NCBI GenBank assembly: GCA_013821425.1
Contig: JACDGV010000013.1
Span: 1 to 64,000 of the forward strand
From: Nitrosospira sp.
GTDB taxonomy: Bacteria; Pseudomonadota; Gammaproteobacteria; Burkholderiales; Nitrosomonadaceae
Reading direction: 5' to 3'
DNA length: 64,000 nt
Below are positions 10,907-20,767 of the stretch, one piece after another. Under the pieces are notes generated by a model that was not told where the DNA came from, did not search any database, and saw only the letters and a list, made by a program, of their open reading frames with translations. The stretch's first letter is position 1; each line of letters begins with the position of its first letter. The translations under genes were made by a program, and so were the position numbers.

Positions 10907-11005
10907 TTTGCAGGCTGGGCTAGATAGGGGAGGAAAGCCGCCTCCCGGCTGAGTCTGGGGATAGAAGCAGGATTATAAGGGGGAGACCTTATTGCGCCAA
11001 ACAAA

Positions 11006-11893
11006 ATGAATAAACAAGATGAGCAAAATATTTTTCCCGTGGCTGCGCTTCTTTTCGGCGCGGTTATCTGGGGCCTGCTATGGTACCCCTACAGGGTACT
11101 GGAACAAGCTGGAGTAAGCGGGCCGGCCGCAACCGCCATTACTTATGTTATCGCCTTGCTGCTGGGGCTGGCCGTGTTCCGCAAAAGCGTGAGAAGGGCT
11201 CAAATTTTTGGCGGCGAACCGCATTTATTGCTGGGGATCGGATTATTTGCCGGCTGGACCAATCTTGCCTACGTGCTCGGGGTGATTCACGGTGAGATCA
11301 TGCGGGTCCTGCTGCTATTTTTTTTGGCGCCGCTGTGGACTATCCTGTTCTCGCGCTTCCTGCTGAAGGAAGTATTAAAGCCGCGCGGATATCTGGTCGT
11401 TGCTTTTTCATTAGCCGGCGCAATAGTCATGCTATGGCAGCCCGAAAACGGTTTTTCGCTGCCGTCATCCTACGGCGACTGGATGGGGTTGTCGGCGGGG
11501 TTCATGTTTGCATTGTCAAACGTGCTGAGTCGCAGGGATCAATTTCACGATATCCGGCTGAAATCGCTGGCGGTGTGGACGGGAGTCACGATGATAGCAT
11601 TCAGTTACAGTCTGTTCCTTCCAGACTGGCTGGTGTGGAGCAACATTTCCGCCCAAATGTGTCTGCTCCTGCTCGGGGTAGGCGTAGTAGTGTTTGGCCT
11701 GAGCATGGTTGTGCAATACGGCCTTACTCATACCCCCGCTAACCGGGCAATAGTAATCATGCTTTTCGAATTAGTGATCGCCGCGCTTGCGGCATATTTT
11801 CTGGCTGGCGAAGCCATGACGCCGAGAGAATGGGTCGGCGGTGCAATGATCGTTTCGGCGAGCCTGTTTTCCGCACGGATGAATCGAGGGTAA
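11006..11893 (+). CDS. DMT-superfamily (EamA) transporter
   Basis: A 295-residue protein with about ten hydrophobic helices in two EamA repeats (about residues 10-140 and 150-290) and the usual short loops. Such carriers export or import small metabolites such as amino acids or sugars; the substrate cannot be told from sequence. It lies 33 bases upstream of a hydroxyacid dehydrogenase on the same strand, which may share its transcript, but no functional link is evident. Confidence 0.85.
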   Translation: MNKQDEQNIFPVAALLFGAVIWGLLWYPYRVLEQAGVSGPAATAITYVIALLLGLAVFRKSVRRAQIFGGEPHLLLGIGLFAGWTNLAYVLGVIHGEIMRVLLLFFLAPLWTILFSRFLLKEVLKPRGYLVVAFSLAGAIVMLWQPENGFSLPSSYGDWMGLSAGFMFALSNVLSRRDQFHDIRLKSLAVWTGVTMIAFSYSLFLPDWLVWSNISAQMCLLLLGVGVVVFGLSMVVQYGLTHTPANRAIVIMLFELVIAALAAYFLAGEAMTPREWVGGAMIVSASLFSARMNRG

Positions 11894-11926
11894 CATGAAC
11901 CGTTTCCGCTACCGTTCCGTGAAATC

Positions 11927-12877
11927 ATGATTCACCACGTAGTTTTTCTGGAACGCGACTCGCTCAAGGCACGGGTGCGCCGGCCGAGTTTCGCCCATAC
12001 TTGCGAGGAATATCCGACCACAAGTGTTGATGAGGCCGTCCCCCGGTTGCGCCACGCGACCGTGGCGGTCATCAACAAAATTCAGTTGAGCAATGAAATT
12101 CTCGCGCAGCTGCCCCAGCTGAAAATGGTTGCAATATCGGCGACCGGATATGACGGAATCGATATTTTGGCCTGCCGCAAGCACGGTGTTGCAGTGGCGA
12201 ATATTCGCAATTACGCAATCCATACGGTGCCGGAGCACGTGTTTGCTCTGGTGCTTGCATTGCGCCGAAATTTGTTTGCGTACCGGAACGAGATAGAGCA
12301 GGGGGCGTGGCAAAAATCCGAGCAGTTCTGCTTGTTCACGCATGATATCGGTGAGCTGTTTGGTTCCACCATGGGCATTATCGGGGAAGGCGCGATCGGC
12401 CAGGGCACCGCCGCGATTGCGCGCGGCTTTGGCATGCGCGTGCTATTTGCCTACCACGCGTCGCCGAAGAAAAAAGACATCGTACTCACCCCGCTGGATC
12501 AGGTGCTTGCCGAATCAGATGTGCTCTCGCTCCACTGCCCGTTGTCGGCCGCTACGCAAAATCTGATCGGCATGGATGAACTGCGGAAGATGAAGCGCAG
12601 TGCACTGCTGATTAATACGGCGCGCGGCGGGTTGGTCAATGAGGTTGCGCTGGCTCAAGCCCTGGAGGAAGGTATTATCGCCGGCGCCGGCTTCGACGTA
12701 CTGACTGCCGAGCCACCGAAGCACGGTAATCCGCTGCTCGACCTGCGCCGTTCCAATTTCATCCTGACGCCACACGTAGCCTGGGCTTCAGCCGAGGCAA
12801 TGCAGGCTCTTGCCGATCAGTTGATCGATAACATTGAGGCCTGGGTTGAAGGGGCACCGCAAAATATGGTTACGTAG
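11927..12877 (+). CDS. D-2-hydroxyacid dehydrogenase (glycerate/hydroxypyruvate reductase type)
   Basis: A 316-residue NAD(P)-dependent dehydrogenase with the split catalytic and Rossmann domains of the family. The dinucleotide loop is Gly-Glu-Gly-Ala-Ile-Gly (about residue 146). The catalytic triad is in the usual motifs: Arg (NTARGGLVNE, about 235), Glu (Asp-Val-Leu-Thr-Ala-Glu-Pro-Pro, about 264) and His (Thr-Pro-His-Val-Ala-Trp, about 283). The sequence style is that of HprA, which reduces hydroxypyruvate or glyoxylate. This would fit photorespiration-like or serine-linked metabolism in an autotroph, but substrate is not proven. Confidence 0.85.
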   Translation: MIHHVVFLERDSLKARVRRPSFAHTCEEYPTTSVDEAVPRLRHATVAVINKIQLSNEILAQLPQLKMVAISATGYDGIDILACRKHGVAVANIRNYAIHTVPEHVFALVLALRRNLFAYRNEIEQGAWQKSEQFCLFTHDIGELFGSTMGIIGEGAIGQGTAAIARGFGMRVLFAYHASPKKKDIVLTPLDQVLAESDVLSLHCPLSAATQNLIGMDELRKMKRSALLINTARGGLVNEVALAQALEEGIIAGAGFDVLTAEPPKHGNPLLDLRRSNFILTPHVAWASAEAMQALADQLIDNIEAWVEGAPQNMVT

Positions 12878-13100
12878 CCAATCAGGCGGGGGAGCAAGCG
12901 CAAGCGGCGCGGTTGACAAGCCGGGAGCCCTCCGATAGTCTCCCGAACAGCCATGGCGGGCGAGACCCATGAATACCCCACGAATGCACGGATATGTGTT
13001 TGTCATGGCCAGGTTCGCACCCGATAGGGTGGCGGATAGTCCAGTGACCGAAGCGGCGCGGAATTCCTCCGATAATAATTTGACGCGGACCCGATTCATA

Positions 13101-13637
13101 ATGAAGAGACTCGTTGTATTGTTATGCGCGCTGCTCGTTATCACTCCAGCCTCGGCTTTTTTCGGGCCCAAAAAAAAATCTGATTACGAGTACGAGAATG
13201 AAAAACCCTGGGTCGAAATACAAGCCGAGTTGCCAGTCTACCCCAAGCCGGAAAACCTGCTTCAATTCGATGCTGGTCCGGCCAGCACAAATCTCCATTT
13301 TGTCGATGGCTCGTCTATTACGGTGGGAGAAGATGGTGTGGTGCGTTTCACCCTGGTGGTTAAATCGGATGCGGGAGCGAAGAACGTGAGCTACGAAGGC
13401 ATACGTTGTCAGACCAACGAAAGGAAAGTTTACGCCTATGGACGTTCAAATAACGAGACGTGGGCACCGGCAAGATTCCCGAAATGGACCGATCTGGAAC
13501 ATATCAAGCAGAATTATGCACCGCGCTCTCTCTACCGGTATTATTTCTGCCCGCTCGGAATCGGTATGGTAAAAGATGCCGATGAGGCGGTTCGAGCGCT
13601 GAAAGCGGGGATTCACCCGCGGGCAATCCGCTATTAG
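13101..13637 (+). CDS. CNP1-like family exported protein
   Basis: A 178-residue protein beginning with a clear signal peptide (Lys-Arg, then a Leu/Val-rich core, ending Ala-Ser-Ala before Phe-Phe-Gly). The ATG at 13101 is used because an upstream in-frame start at 12969 adds 44 residues that would bury the signal. The mature part carries the CNP1-like signature with paired cysteines (Gly-Ile-Arg-Cys and Tyr-Phe-Cys-Pro) and aromatic residues. Function is unknown. CNP1-like genes often lie near proB in betaproteobacteria, consistent with its place here. Confidence 0.8.
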   Translation: MKRLVVLLCALLVITPASAFFGPKKKSDYEYENEKPWVEIQAELPVYPKPENLLQFDAGPASTNLHFVDGSSITVGEDGVVRFTLVVKSDAGAKNVSYEGIRCQTNERKVYAYGRSNNETWAPARFPKWTDLEHIKQNYAPRSLYRYYFCPLGIGMVKDADEAVRALKAGIHPRAIRY

Positions 13638-13664
13638 CAGGTCGCTATCGCTCGGTTGCTCGAA

Positions 13665-14414
13665 TTACCCCTGCGGGCTTTCGGTCATGTGCCGGCAATA
13701 ATCCTGCAGATTATCCGGCAAATCATCCGGGCAAATTCCGCACTGCTGGTTTCCTGGCACGGCGTAGTCAATGAACTTGGGAAACGGCAATTTCAGGTTG
13801 CTCATAATCGCCTTGAATTCCTCCAGAGTGCGGTTGTTTCCCAGGCGGGGGTTACGTTTCTTTTCCTGTGCAATAGATGAAACCCGTCTGTCATTGTAGT
13901 CATGGCAGGGGTAAACCAGACAGTCATCCGCCAGGGAAAACAGCTTTTTCGTGACGCTATTGAACAGCTCGTCCGGGTCGCCATTCTGGAAGTCGGTGCG
14001 CCCGCATCCTTCAATAAGCAAAGCATCGCCCGTAAAGACCCGGTCACCGCACAGGTAGGCGAAGTGCCCGTCGGTGTGCCCGGGCGTGTGCAAGGGCTCC
14101 AAGGTTACGCTGCCCATGCGGAAGAGTTTGCCTTCTTCAATATCAAGATCGGTGCAAGGAAGCCGATCGAAAGCAGGTCCCACTATCTTGCTGCCTGCCT
14201 TCTTTTTTAGTTCAAGTGCGGCGGTAATATGGTCTGCGTGAATATGTGTCTCGACGCTATAGGCCAAAGTCAGGCGGAGACGTTGGATTTCTGCCAGGTC
14301 ACGGTTAACTGACGTAACCACGGGATCTATCAGCAGGGCCTGTCGGGTTTCCTCGCAGGCGAGCAGATAAGTGTAAGTACAGGACAAAGGCTCAAGCCAC
14401 TGACGAAAGATCAT
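13665..14414 (-). CDS. Persulfide dioxygenase-type metallo-beta-lactamase (ETHE1 family)
   Basis: A 249-residue MBL-fold enzyme. It has the metal motif His57-x-His59-x-Asp61-His62, His113, Asp130 and His171, and the ETHE1-type Gly-Cys-Gly-Arg-Thr-Asp-Phe-Gln segment (about 136-143). ETHE1 enzymes oxidise glutathione persulfide to sulfite with a single iron. The neighbouring upstream DUF442 protein is a frequent partner or fusion partner in sulfide handling. Both are on the minus strand between CNP1-like and proB. Confidence 0.9.
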   Translation of the reverse strand: MIFRQWLEPLSCTYTYLLACEETRQALLIDPVVTSVNRDLAEIQRLRLTLAYSVETHIHADHITAALELKKKAGSKIVGPAFDRLPCTDLDIEEGKLFRMGSVTLEPLHTPGHTDGHFAYLCGDRVFTGDALLIEGCGRTDFQNGDPDELFNSVTKKLFSLADDCLVYPCHDYNDRRVSSIAQEKKRNPRLGNNRTLEEFKAIMSNLKLPFPKFIDYAVPGNQQCGICPDDLPDNLQDYCRHMTESPQG

Positions 14415-14521
14415 GATGCCGGTTTCTTATTCCTACTTATATTGCATTCCTATTGCGTTCGGCATAGAACCGCAGGCAGTAAAAGCTATCCCAGTTGTCA
14501 CGCGGAATTCACCGAAGCGCG

Positions 14522-14863
14522 TCAGGGGATTGACTGAGCTCGCTCATAGAGCGTCTTTGCACGGAACCCCAGGCGACAGTAACCGACGATGGGACCGGGG
14601 AGTGTGCTAATAGCTACCTTGAATTGGGCGATCTGCGAATCATCGATTTGACCGGGCACGACCGGGAGGTAGGAAAATTCAAGGCCCAATTTGCCTGCCT
14701 CTGCCTCAAGAAAATCATGATCCGGATGAGCCCCGCCATCCTCGTTATCCGGCCTGTTGCAAATTACACTTTTAAAGCCAGCCGCTTTGATACCAATCAA
14801 ATCCTCGGCATCGATCTGCGGGCTGGCCGAAAAATTGTCATCAATTCTAGTGAGAGGTTTCAT
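14522..14863 (-). CDS. DUF442 / TIGR01244 sulfur-transferase-like protein
   Basis: A 113-residue protein with the family landmarks. There is an Asp-Asp-Asn-Phe-Ser-Ala-Ser-Pro-Gln-Ile start, Asn-Arg-Pro-Asp-Asn-Glu-Asp (residues 36-42), and a phosphatase/rhodanese-like loop with Cys96 and Arg101. Such domains occur alone or fused to MBL persulfide dioxygenases. It lies 107 bases upstream of the ETHE1-like gene on the same strand, suggesting shared sulfide detoxification. The exact reaction is not established. Confidence 0.85.
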   Translation of the reverse strand: MKPLTRIDDNFSASPQIDAEDLIGIKAAGFKSVICNRPDNEDGGAHPDHDFLEAEAGKLGLEFSYLPVVPGQIDDSQIAQFKVAISTLPGPIVGYCRLGFRAKTLYERAQSIP

Positions 14864-14909
14864 TTAAGGTTCCTTTGTATCGAGCACGTTAGGACTCCCG
14901 CCTGTCGCA

Positions 14910-16028
14910 TTAAAGCAAAACCAGGTTGTCGCGATGGATTAATTCCGGTTCGACCACGTAACCCAGGATAAATTCTATTTCGCTGCTTGGTCGTCGCAGA
15001 ATTCGCCGGGTTTCCGCAGCATTGTAATTGACGAGTCCGCGCGCAATTTCCGTTCCCTGGGGATCAAGGCAGCCAACGACCTCCCCACGCTCGAAGTTGC
15101 CAATAACATTTGTAACGCCTATCGGCAAAAGGCTCTTGCCGCCCACTGACAGCGCTTTCACGGCCCCGTTATCGAGCGTGACATTCCCACGGATTTGCAG
15201 ATGATCGGCGAGCCATTGTTTGCGCGCGGCCAGCATCATCGTCTCGGCCAGCAGTTGGGTGCCAATGGTTTTTCCCTTGGCAAGGAGAATCAGGACATCA
15301 GATTCGTGGCCGGAGGCGATCACGGTATGAGCACCGCTGCGCGCGGCGCGCTTTGCGGCCAGCACCTTGGTCAACATGCCTCCGCTCCCGATGTCGCTCC
15401 CGGCACCACCCGCCATGGCTTCGATAGCCGGGTCTCCCGCCCGGGCTTGCTCCACCAGTGTGGCTTGTGCATCGTTGCGCGGGTCGGCAGTGAATAAGCC
15501 ACCCTGATCGGTGAGAATCACCAGCAGATCGGCTTCGATCAGATTGGTCACGAGCGCGGCGAGGGTATCATTATCGCCGAAGCGAATCTCGTCGGTCGCC
15601 ACAGTGTCATTTTCATTGATGACCGGAATCACATTGAGCCTTAGCAGCGTAATCAGGGTAGAGCGCGCATTCAGGTAGCGTTTCCGGTCGGACAAATCCT
15701 CGTGGGTGAGCAGTATTTGCGCTGCATGCATGTCATGGCCGCGAAAACAGGATTCATAAGCCTGTACCAGTCCCATTTGGCCGACTGCGGCGGCGGCCTG
15801 CAGCTCGTGCAGTGCATGAGGACGTTTTTTCCATTTCAGACGCTGCATGCCTTCGGCGATCGCACCGGAGGAAACCAGAACGACTTCCTTCCCCATTTTC
15901 TTGAGTTCGGCGATCTGTCCTGCCCAGCGCGCAAGCGCTGCATGGTCCAGACCCTGACCCTGATTCGTGACAAGGCTGCTGCCGATCTTTATAACCACCC
16001 GCCGGGCATTTTTTATGGTGGATTGCAT
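14910..16028 (-). CDS. proB: Glutamate 5-kinase
   Basis: A 372-residue enzyme. The amino-acid-kinase domain begins Val-Ile-Lys-Ile-Gly-Ser-Ser-Leu-Val and contains the Asn-Glu-Asn-Asp-Thr-Val and Gly-Thr/Gly-Gly-Met motifs. A PUA domain covers about residues 280-360. It phosphorylates glutamate for proline synthesis. In betaproteobacteria proB normally follows obg directly on the same strand. Here the two genes keep orientation but are about 44 kb apart, with the siderophore island between them. Confidence 0.97.
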   Translation of the reverse strand: MQSTIKNARRVVIKIGSSLVTNQGQGLDHAALARWAGQIAELKKMGKEVVLVSSGAIAEGMQRLKWKKRPHALHELQAAAAVGQMGLVQAYESCFRGHDMHAAQILLTHEDLSDRKRYLNARSTLITLLRLNVIPVINENDTVATDEIRFGDNDTLAALVTNLIEADLLVILTDQGGLFTADPRNDAQATLVEQARAGDPAIEAMAGGAGSDIGSGGMLTKVLAAKRAARSGAHTVIASGHESDVLILLAKGKTIGTQLLAETMMLAARKQWLADHLQIRGNVTLDNGAVKALSVGGKSLLPIGVTNVIGNFERGEVVGCLDPQGTEIARGLVNYNAAETRRILRRPSSEIEFILGYVVEPELIHRDNLVLL

Positions 16029-16251
16029 GTTGGGTTATGATTGGATGGGTGCGTTTGCCGCATTTACGCATTTTTGTAAGAGCTGCGGATGCCACTGCGG
16101 GTCATTCCGTGTTATGAATTGTCCGGGTTTACGGAAGCCAGAGCAATTGATGGAAGAGCGCAGTAGTATAATCTTTGCCATTCCCTTAATAAAGGCAGCA
16201 GGTAGCGCAAACCGGTATGTGCAACTGGAGGAGTATCCACTGAGCAGTGGG

Positions 16252-19200
16252 TTATGATCCCGGATCAGTGAGAGCATGACCGATGTAACCTGGCGACAAT
16301 CGCGGCTTTTCTACAATGGCGTAACAAACCGGTGTCAGTATCAGGCTGGCCGTCATGCCGATTAGCAGCCCAACGGTTAGGGAGAGGGTCATGGGAACCA
16401 GAAACTGGGCCTGCTCGCTGGTTTCCAGCAGGATCGGGAGAAACCCCGCAAAGGTGGTGAGGAAGGCCAGGAAAATCGGCCGGAACCGGACCGTACAGGC
16501 TTCAAGGATGAGTTTTGCCACAGGTTGATCGGTTTGGCCCCGCCTTTGGACATAGTCAAGCAGGACCAGGCTGTCATTCACCACCACGCCACTGGCGGCA
16601 ATCATGCCGACAAGGGACTCCATGGATAACGGCAAGCCTATCAGCCAATGGGCCCACACTGCGCCCACCCATGCGACAGGCGCGCCCAGTAAAAAGATCA
16701 ACGGCTTTACGTATGAACGAAACGGGATCGCAATTAAAGCATAAATTATCGTCAAGGCAATCGCGGTAAAAAATATCAAGGTCCGGACGGTCTCCTCCTG
16801 CTCATGGCGTTCTTCACCAATATTTACATTCAGCCCTGGAAACTGCCGCTTTATCTGCGGGATTTCTTTTTCGGCCAGGCTGGAATAGAGTGCGTTGACA
16901 TCTGTCAGCTTGGGGTCCACCTGAGCCTGGGTTTTCAATATACGCTCCCGGCCCTGGCGGAGCAGCTTGGCCTGACCGGGCAGCAGATCGATCTCCGCCA
17001 GAGTTTTCAAAGGCGCTTGCCCTCCCCCGGGTAGCCGAACGGGAAGATTTTGCAAGTCATCAATAGATTGTCTTTCGCCAGGAGGCAGGCGAACCATCAC
17101 CTTGACCTCGTTACGCCCTCTCTGAAGCCGGTGCACTTCGTCGCCATGATAAGCATGTCGCATTTGCTCGGCGAGATCCTCGAGGCGCAGCCCCAGGCGT
17201 TCAGCCTCGGGTCTTAGACGAAGGCGAACTTCCGGCTTGCCCGGCTCGGCAGAGTCGACCACGTCATACACGCCTGGATAATTCGCCAGTTTCTGTTTGA
17301 ACTGCGTCACGGCCGAACTTAAAATCACGGGATCAGGATGGCCCAGGTCGAACTCGATATCGTAGGGGAGATCGCCTTCTTTGTAGAGAAAATCTATTTT
17401 GGCGCGGCCAATGTCACCGATACGCCTGCGCCACTCCCGTATAAAATCCTCCACAACGATATTCTGTCGTCCTGCAGGCGATAACTCGGTCCAGAATCCG
17501 GCGCTGTGTTCCGCGATTATTGTTTCTATGCCAACGATCAGGCTTTGTTGAATGTCCCCGTCACGACCTCCGGCTTCTGAGTCCAGTTCGTGCCGCATTT
17601 CCAGCAGCGATTGCTCCACTTTTTCCGCTAGCCTGCGGGTTTCGCTGTAGGGCATATCTTCGGGCAATTTCAGATAAACCCAGAAGCTGTCCTTTGTCAC
17701 GTCCGCCTGAAGGGAAAGCCGGACATGACCTCCTGCTACGAGTGCCGCACCCAGCATCAGCATCACGACAAAAGCGGCGACGGTGAGATAGCGCCAGGCA
17801 AGGGCTTTTTTGAGTAATGGCACGTAAATCCGGTGAATAAACTTCTGTAAACCACGATTAAGAGTTGCACGCATCCGTACCAGAGCGGTAGGGGACGAGG
17901 TCATTTTCGAAGGCGGAGCCAGATGAGCCGGTAAAATCAGCAGCGCTTCGATAAGAGAAAACGTAAGGGCCAGAACCATCACGAGACAAATCGGCTTCAT
18001 CATTTGTCCTGCCCAGCCGGGCAAGAATAAGCCGGGCAGAAAGGCTACAACGGCAATCATGATTGCAAGGAAAACCGGCAAGGCAACTTCGCAAGCACCC
18101 GAGATGGCCGCTTCAAGGTTTATTTGGGCCCGGAGGGTTCGGTCAGCCATGGATTGTCCCGCGTGGCCGGCTTCTGCCAACCCAAACGCACCTGAGGCTT
18201 CCTGCTTGGCGTAGATGGATTCCCCTATGATAATGGCGTCATCGACCAGAATTCCCATTACCAGAAGAAAGCCGAACAGCGACAACATGTTAAGGGATAC
18301 ATCCAGCGCCGGCATCAACCAGAAAGCACCGAATATTGAGGTAAGAATCCCAACACCGGCCCAGATTGCTACCTTGAGGTGGAGGAATAGAGTCAATATG
18401 AGACAAACCAGCACGAAGCCGGTCAACCCATCTTCAACGAGGGTTCCGATGCGCTCTTCATATGCCTGGGAATCATCCCACCAGGTGATCAGTCCTACTC
18501 CGTGCGGCAGTTGCGCCTTTTTTTCGGCCACATAAGCCTTCACCCGGCGCGCCACAGCAACGGTATCTTCTTCAGCGTGGATTTCCCAGCCTTGGGCTGT
18601 TTCTCCATTATGCCGCCATTCCGATAGGCGCTCCTCCAGGCCGTCTTTGATAACAGCCACGTCGCGAAGCAGTACACGGCTACCGTCCGGGTTGGCGCTG
18701 ACCACCAGATCGCCGACTGCGGCGTTATCCTGGGCCTTGCCCTTGACAAGAAGCAATAACTCGCCCATCGGGTTTTTCATTACTCCGCCGGGGAGATCTA
18801 TTGAAGCACGACGTACCGTCTCAGTGACCTCGTTCAGCGATACCTTGTACTGACGCAGACGATCGGAAGAGACCTCAATGGCGATCTCGTAAGGCAGATC
18901 GTAATAATTGTGCGCCCGCGTCACCCCCGGTATCCGGGACAGTTCTTCTTCAATGCGGTCGCCAAGACGCTTGAGGGTAAGCTGGTCGGTGGGGCCGTGC
19001 AGCGCTACCCAGATAACCCCATCGTCGCCAATGCGGTTTGCTGGCTGCACGTCAATTTTTTCCAGGCCCTTCGGCAAGCGCTGAATGGCCTGCACCCGTC
19101 CCCGCACCGCGTTCATTACCTGATCCCTGTCAAAATTGGGTAGGATCGCCAGCTTGACTGTGCACTCGCCCTCTGTAATTTCCGAATTCAGTCGTTTTAT

Positions 19201-19497
19201 ACCAGATAAATTGTAAACTGCTTCCTCAATGCGCACGCAAACAGACTCTTCGATTTCCAGCGGTCCCGCCCCGGGATAGATTGCTTTGACCTCAATCTGA
19301 TGCGGGGTAAAACGGGGAAACACTTCCTTTTCCATCAAGACCAGACTTCCTGCTCCGCCAAACAGGATCAGAAGCATGAGCAGATTGGCCGCAACCGGAT
19401 TAGCGGCAAACCAGGCGATTGGATTCGAGGGAGGAGAAGCGGATGGCGGTTGCCTCACTTGAATTTTTCCCTGACGGAGAAAGGCTGCAGCTGGCAT
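16252..19497 (-). CDS. RND efflux transporter permease
   Basis: A 1081-residue inner-membrane pump of the RND superfamily, with the usual layout of TM1, a large periplasmic loop, TM2-6, an internal repeat, TM7, a second loop and TM8-12. The proton-relay acidic pair lies in TM4 (Met-Gly-Ile-Leu-Val-Asp-Asp-Ala-Ile-Ile). An N-terminal cytoplasmic stretch of about 25 residues precedes TM1. It is the last gene of a minus-strand row with an adaptor (22 bases upstream) and an outer-membrane factor. Substrate is unknown. Its position divergent from an iron-starvation-type sigma factor suggests siderophore export or recycling. Confidence 0.92.
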   Translation of the reverse strand: MPAAAFLRQGKIQVRQPPSASPPSNPIAWFAANPVAANLLMLLILFGGAGSLVLMEKEVFPRFTPHQIEVKAIYPGAGPLEIEESVCVRIEEAVYNLSGIKRLNSEITEGECTVKLAILPNFDRDQVMNAVRGRVQAIQRLPKGLEKIDVQPANRIGDDGVIWVALHGPTDQLTLKRLGDRIEEELSRIPGVTRAHNYYDLPYEIAIEVSSDRLRQYKVSLNEVTETVRRASIDLPGGVMKNPMGELLLLVKGKAQDNAAVGDLVVSANPDGSRVLLRDVAVIKDGLEERLSEWRHNGETAQGWEIHAEEDTVAVARRVKAYVAEKKAQLPHGVGLITWWDDSQAYEERIGTLVEDGLTGFVLVCLILTLFLHLKVAIWAGVGILTSIFGAFWLMPALDVSLNMLSLFGFLLVMGILVDDAIIIGESIYAKQEASGAFGLAEAGHAGQSMADRTLRAQINLEAAISGACEVALPVFLAIMIAVVAFLPGLFLPGWAGQMMKPICLVMVLALTFSLIEALLILPAHLAPPSKMTSSPTALVRMRATLNRGLQKFIHRIYVPLLKKALAWRYLTVAAFVVMLMLGAALVAGGHVRLSLQADVTKDSFWVYLKLPEDMPYSETRRLAEKVEQSLLEMRHELDSEAGGRDGDIQQSLIVGIETIIAEHSAGFWTELSPAGRQNIVVEDFIREWRRRIGDIGRAKIDFLYKEGDLPYDIEFDLGHPDPVILSSAVTQFKQKLANYPGVYDVVDSAEPGKPEVRLRLRPEAERLGLRLEDLAEQMRHAYHGDEVHRLQRGRNEVKVMVRLPPGERQSIDDLQNLPVRLPGGGQAPLKTLAEIDLLPGQAKLLRQGRERILKTQAQVDPKLTDVNALYSSLAEKEIPQIKRQFPGLNVNIGEERHEQEETVRTLIFFTAIALTIIYALIAIPFRSYVKPLIFLLGAPVAWVGAVWAHWLIGLPLSMESLVGMIAASGVVVNDSLVLLDYVQRRGQTDQPVAKLILEACTVRFRPIFLAFLTTFAGFLPILLETSEQAQFLVPMTLSLTVGLLIGMTASLILTPVCYAIVEKPRLSPGYIGHALTDPGS

Positions 19498-19519
19498 GGA
19501 AGAGAAAAGAGAGTATGCT

Positions 19520-20767
19520 TCACGGTTTTACGCTTGCTGTTGATACGTTTGCTGCAGTCTTTTCGAATCTCTGCCCCAACGTGACTGTCTTGCTCCTGAC
19601 CTTCATCCCCTCCACCGGTATGTCGATACCGGAAATTACTACTCTGGCACCTGCCTTAAGGCCGCCTTTTACCAGGATGCGATCCGGTTCCCGGCGTAAA
19701 ATATCCAGGCGGCGGATTTGCAAGCGGTCTTCCGCATCAATCCACCACACTTCCTGAGCGGCACTAACCGCACCTGGCGGTAACACGAATACATCGAGCT
19801 GTTCCAGACCCTCGATCTCCGCCTTCACGAACAGTCCCGGCATGAGCGGCGGCTGACCTTCCGCTCCTGCATAAGGGTTAGATACCTCGGCTACCGCGTG
19901 GAGCAGGCCGGTTTCCTCATCCAGGGCGCCTTCGGAACGTACTATGCGTCCTTCCCAGCGCCGGCTGGCGCCCGCAAAATCCGCGCTCAATATGACTTTG
20001 GGGCCTGTTTCCCGTTTGCTGTTGCGGTGATCGAGGAGCAGATCGAGAAAGGCAAACTGATCGGTTGCCAGAGGCAGGCGCACCAAAGCGATATCAATAG
20101 CATAAAGCCGAGCGAGTTTTTCCCCGGGCTGAACATACTGGCCTACGCCAATGCGGTTGTTGCGCACCCTTCCAGCAAATGCCGCCCGCCATTCACATCG
20201 GCTCCGCTGCAAGCGAGCCTTGATCAGATCGGCTTGCGCAGCGATCAATTTCGCGCGGGCTTCCGCTAACTGCGGCTCCCGCAGAGTCAGCGCCGTTGGT
20301 TGTCCTTCCCCCAGGGAATGCCATTCATTGCGGGCTTGCTCCGCCTGTGCTTCTTCCATCGCGACCTGCCGTTCGGCTTCGGCAATGCCGGCAAGCGCCT
20401 GTGCGATTGCGTAGTCATAATTACGCGAATCAATTGTAATCAGTACATCGCCGGCCTCGAAAAATCCCCCAGCGACAAGGCTAGGGTGGATCTGCGTTAT
20501 CTGGCCGGCCACCTCCATAACCAGATCAATTTCTGTTCGAGGCACGACTACGCCTTGAGAATAAATGTTCAGCTTCAGGGTTTGCGGCTCGACTCTAATC
20601 ACCTCCGCCAAAGGGGTTTCAATGTTCGGTAATTCCGGTTCTGGCGATTGCGGATGAACGACCATCGTCCACGAAACGATGATTCCGGCCAGCATCACCA
20701 GCAAAGGGAGAATGGTTTTAAGCCTGCCTTTGCTTGTTAGATTATTTAGCACGCCGTTGTCCTTCAA
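19520..20767 (-). CDS. RND efflux periplasmic adaptor subunit
   Basis: A 415-residue membrane-fusion protein. It has an N-terminal membrane anchor (about residues 18-36), lipoyl-like halves flanking an Ala/Glu/Gln-rich coiled coil (about 115-185), a beta-barrel, and a membrane-proximal domain. It bridges the pump and the outer-membrane channel. The likely start is a TTG at 20767, which overlaps the stop of the outer-membrane factor gene, so translation is probably coupled. Confidence 0.9.
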   Translation of the reverse strand: MKDNGVLNNLTSKGRLKTILPLLVMLAGIIVSWTMVVHPQSPEPELPNIETPLAEVIRVEPQTLKLNIYSQGVVVPRTEIDLVMEVAGQITQIHPSLVAGGFFEAGDVLITIDSRNYDYAIAQALAGIAEAERQVAMEEAQAEQARNEWHSLGEGQPTALTLREPQLAEARAKLIAAQADLIKARLQRSRCEWRAAFAGRVRNNRIGVGQYVQPGEKLARLYAIDIALVRLPLATDQFAFLDLLLDHRNSKRETGPKVILSADFAGASRRWEGRIVRSEGALDEETGLLHAVAEVSNPYAGAEGQPPLMPGLFVKAEIEGLEQLDVFVLPPGAVSAAQEVWWIDAEDRLQIRRLDILRREPDRILVKGGLKAGARVVISGIDIPVEGMKVRSKTVTLGQRFEKTAANVSTASVKP

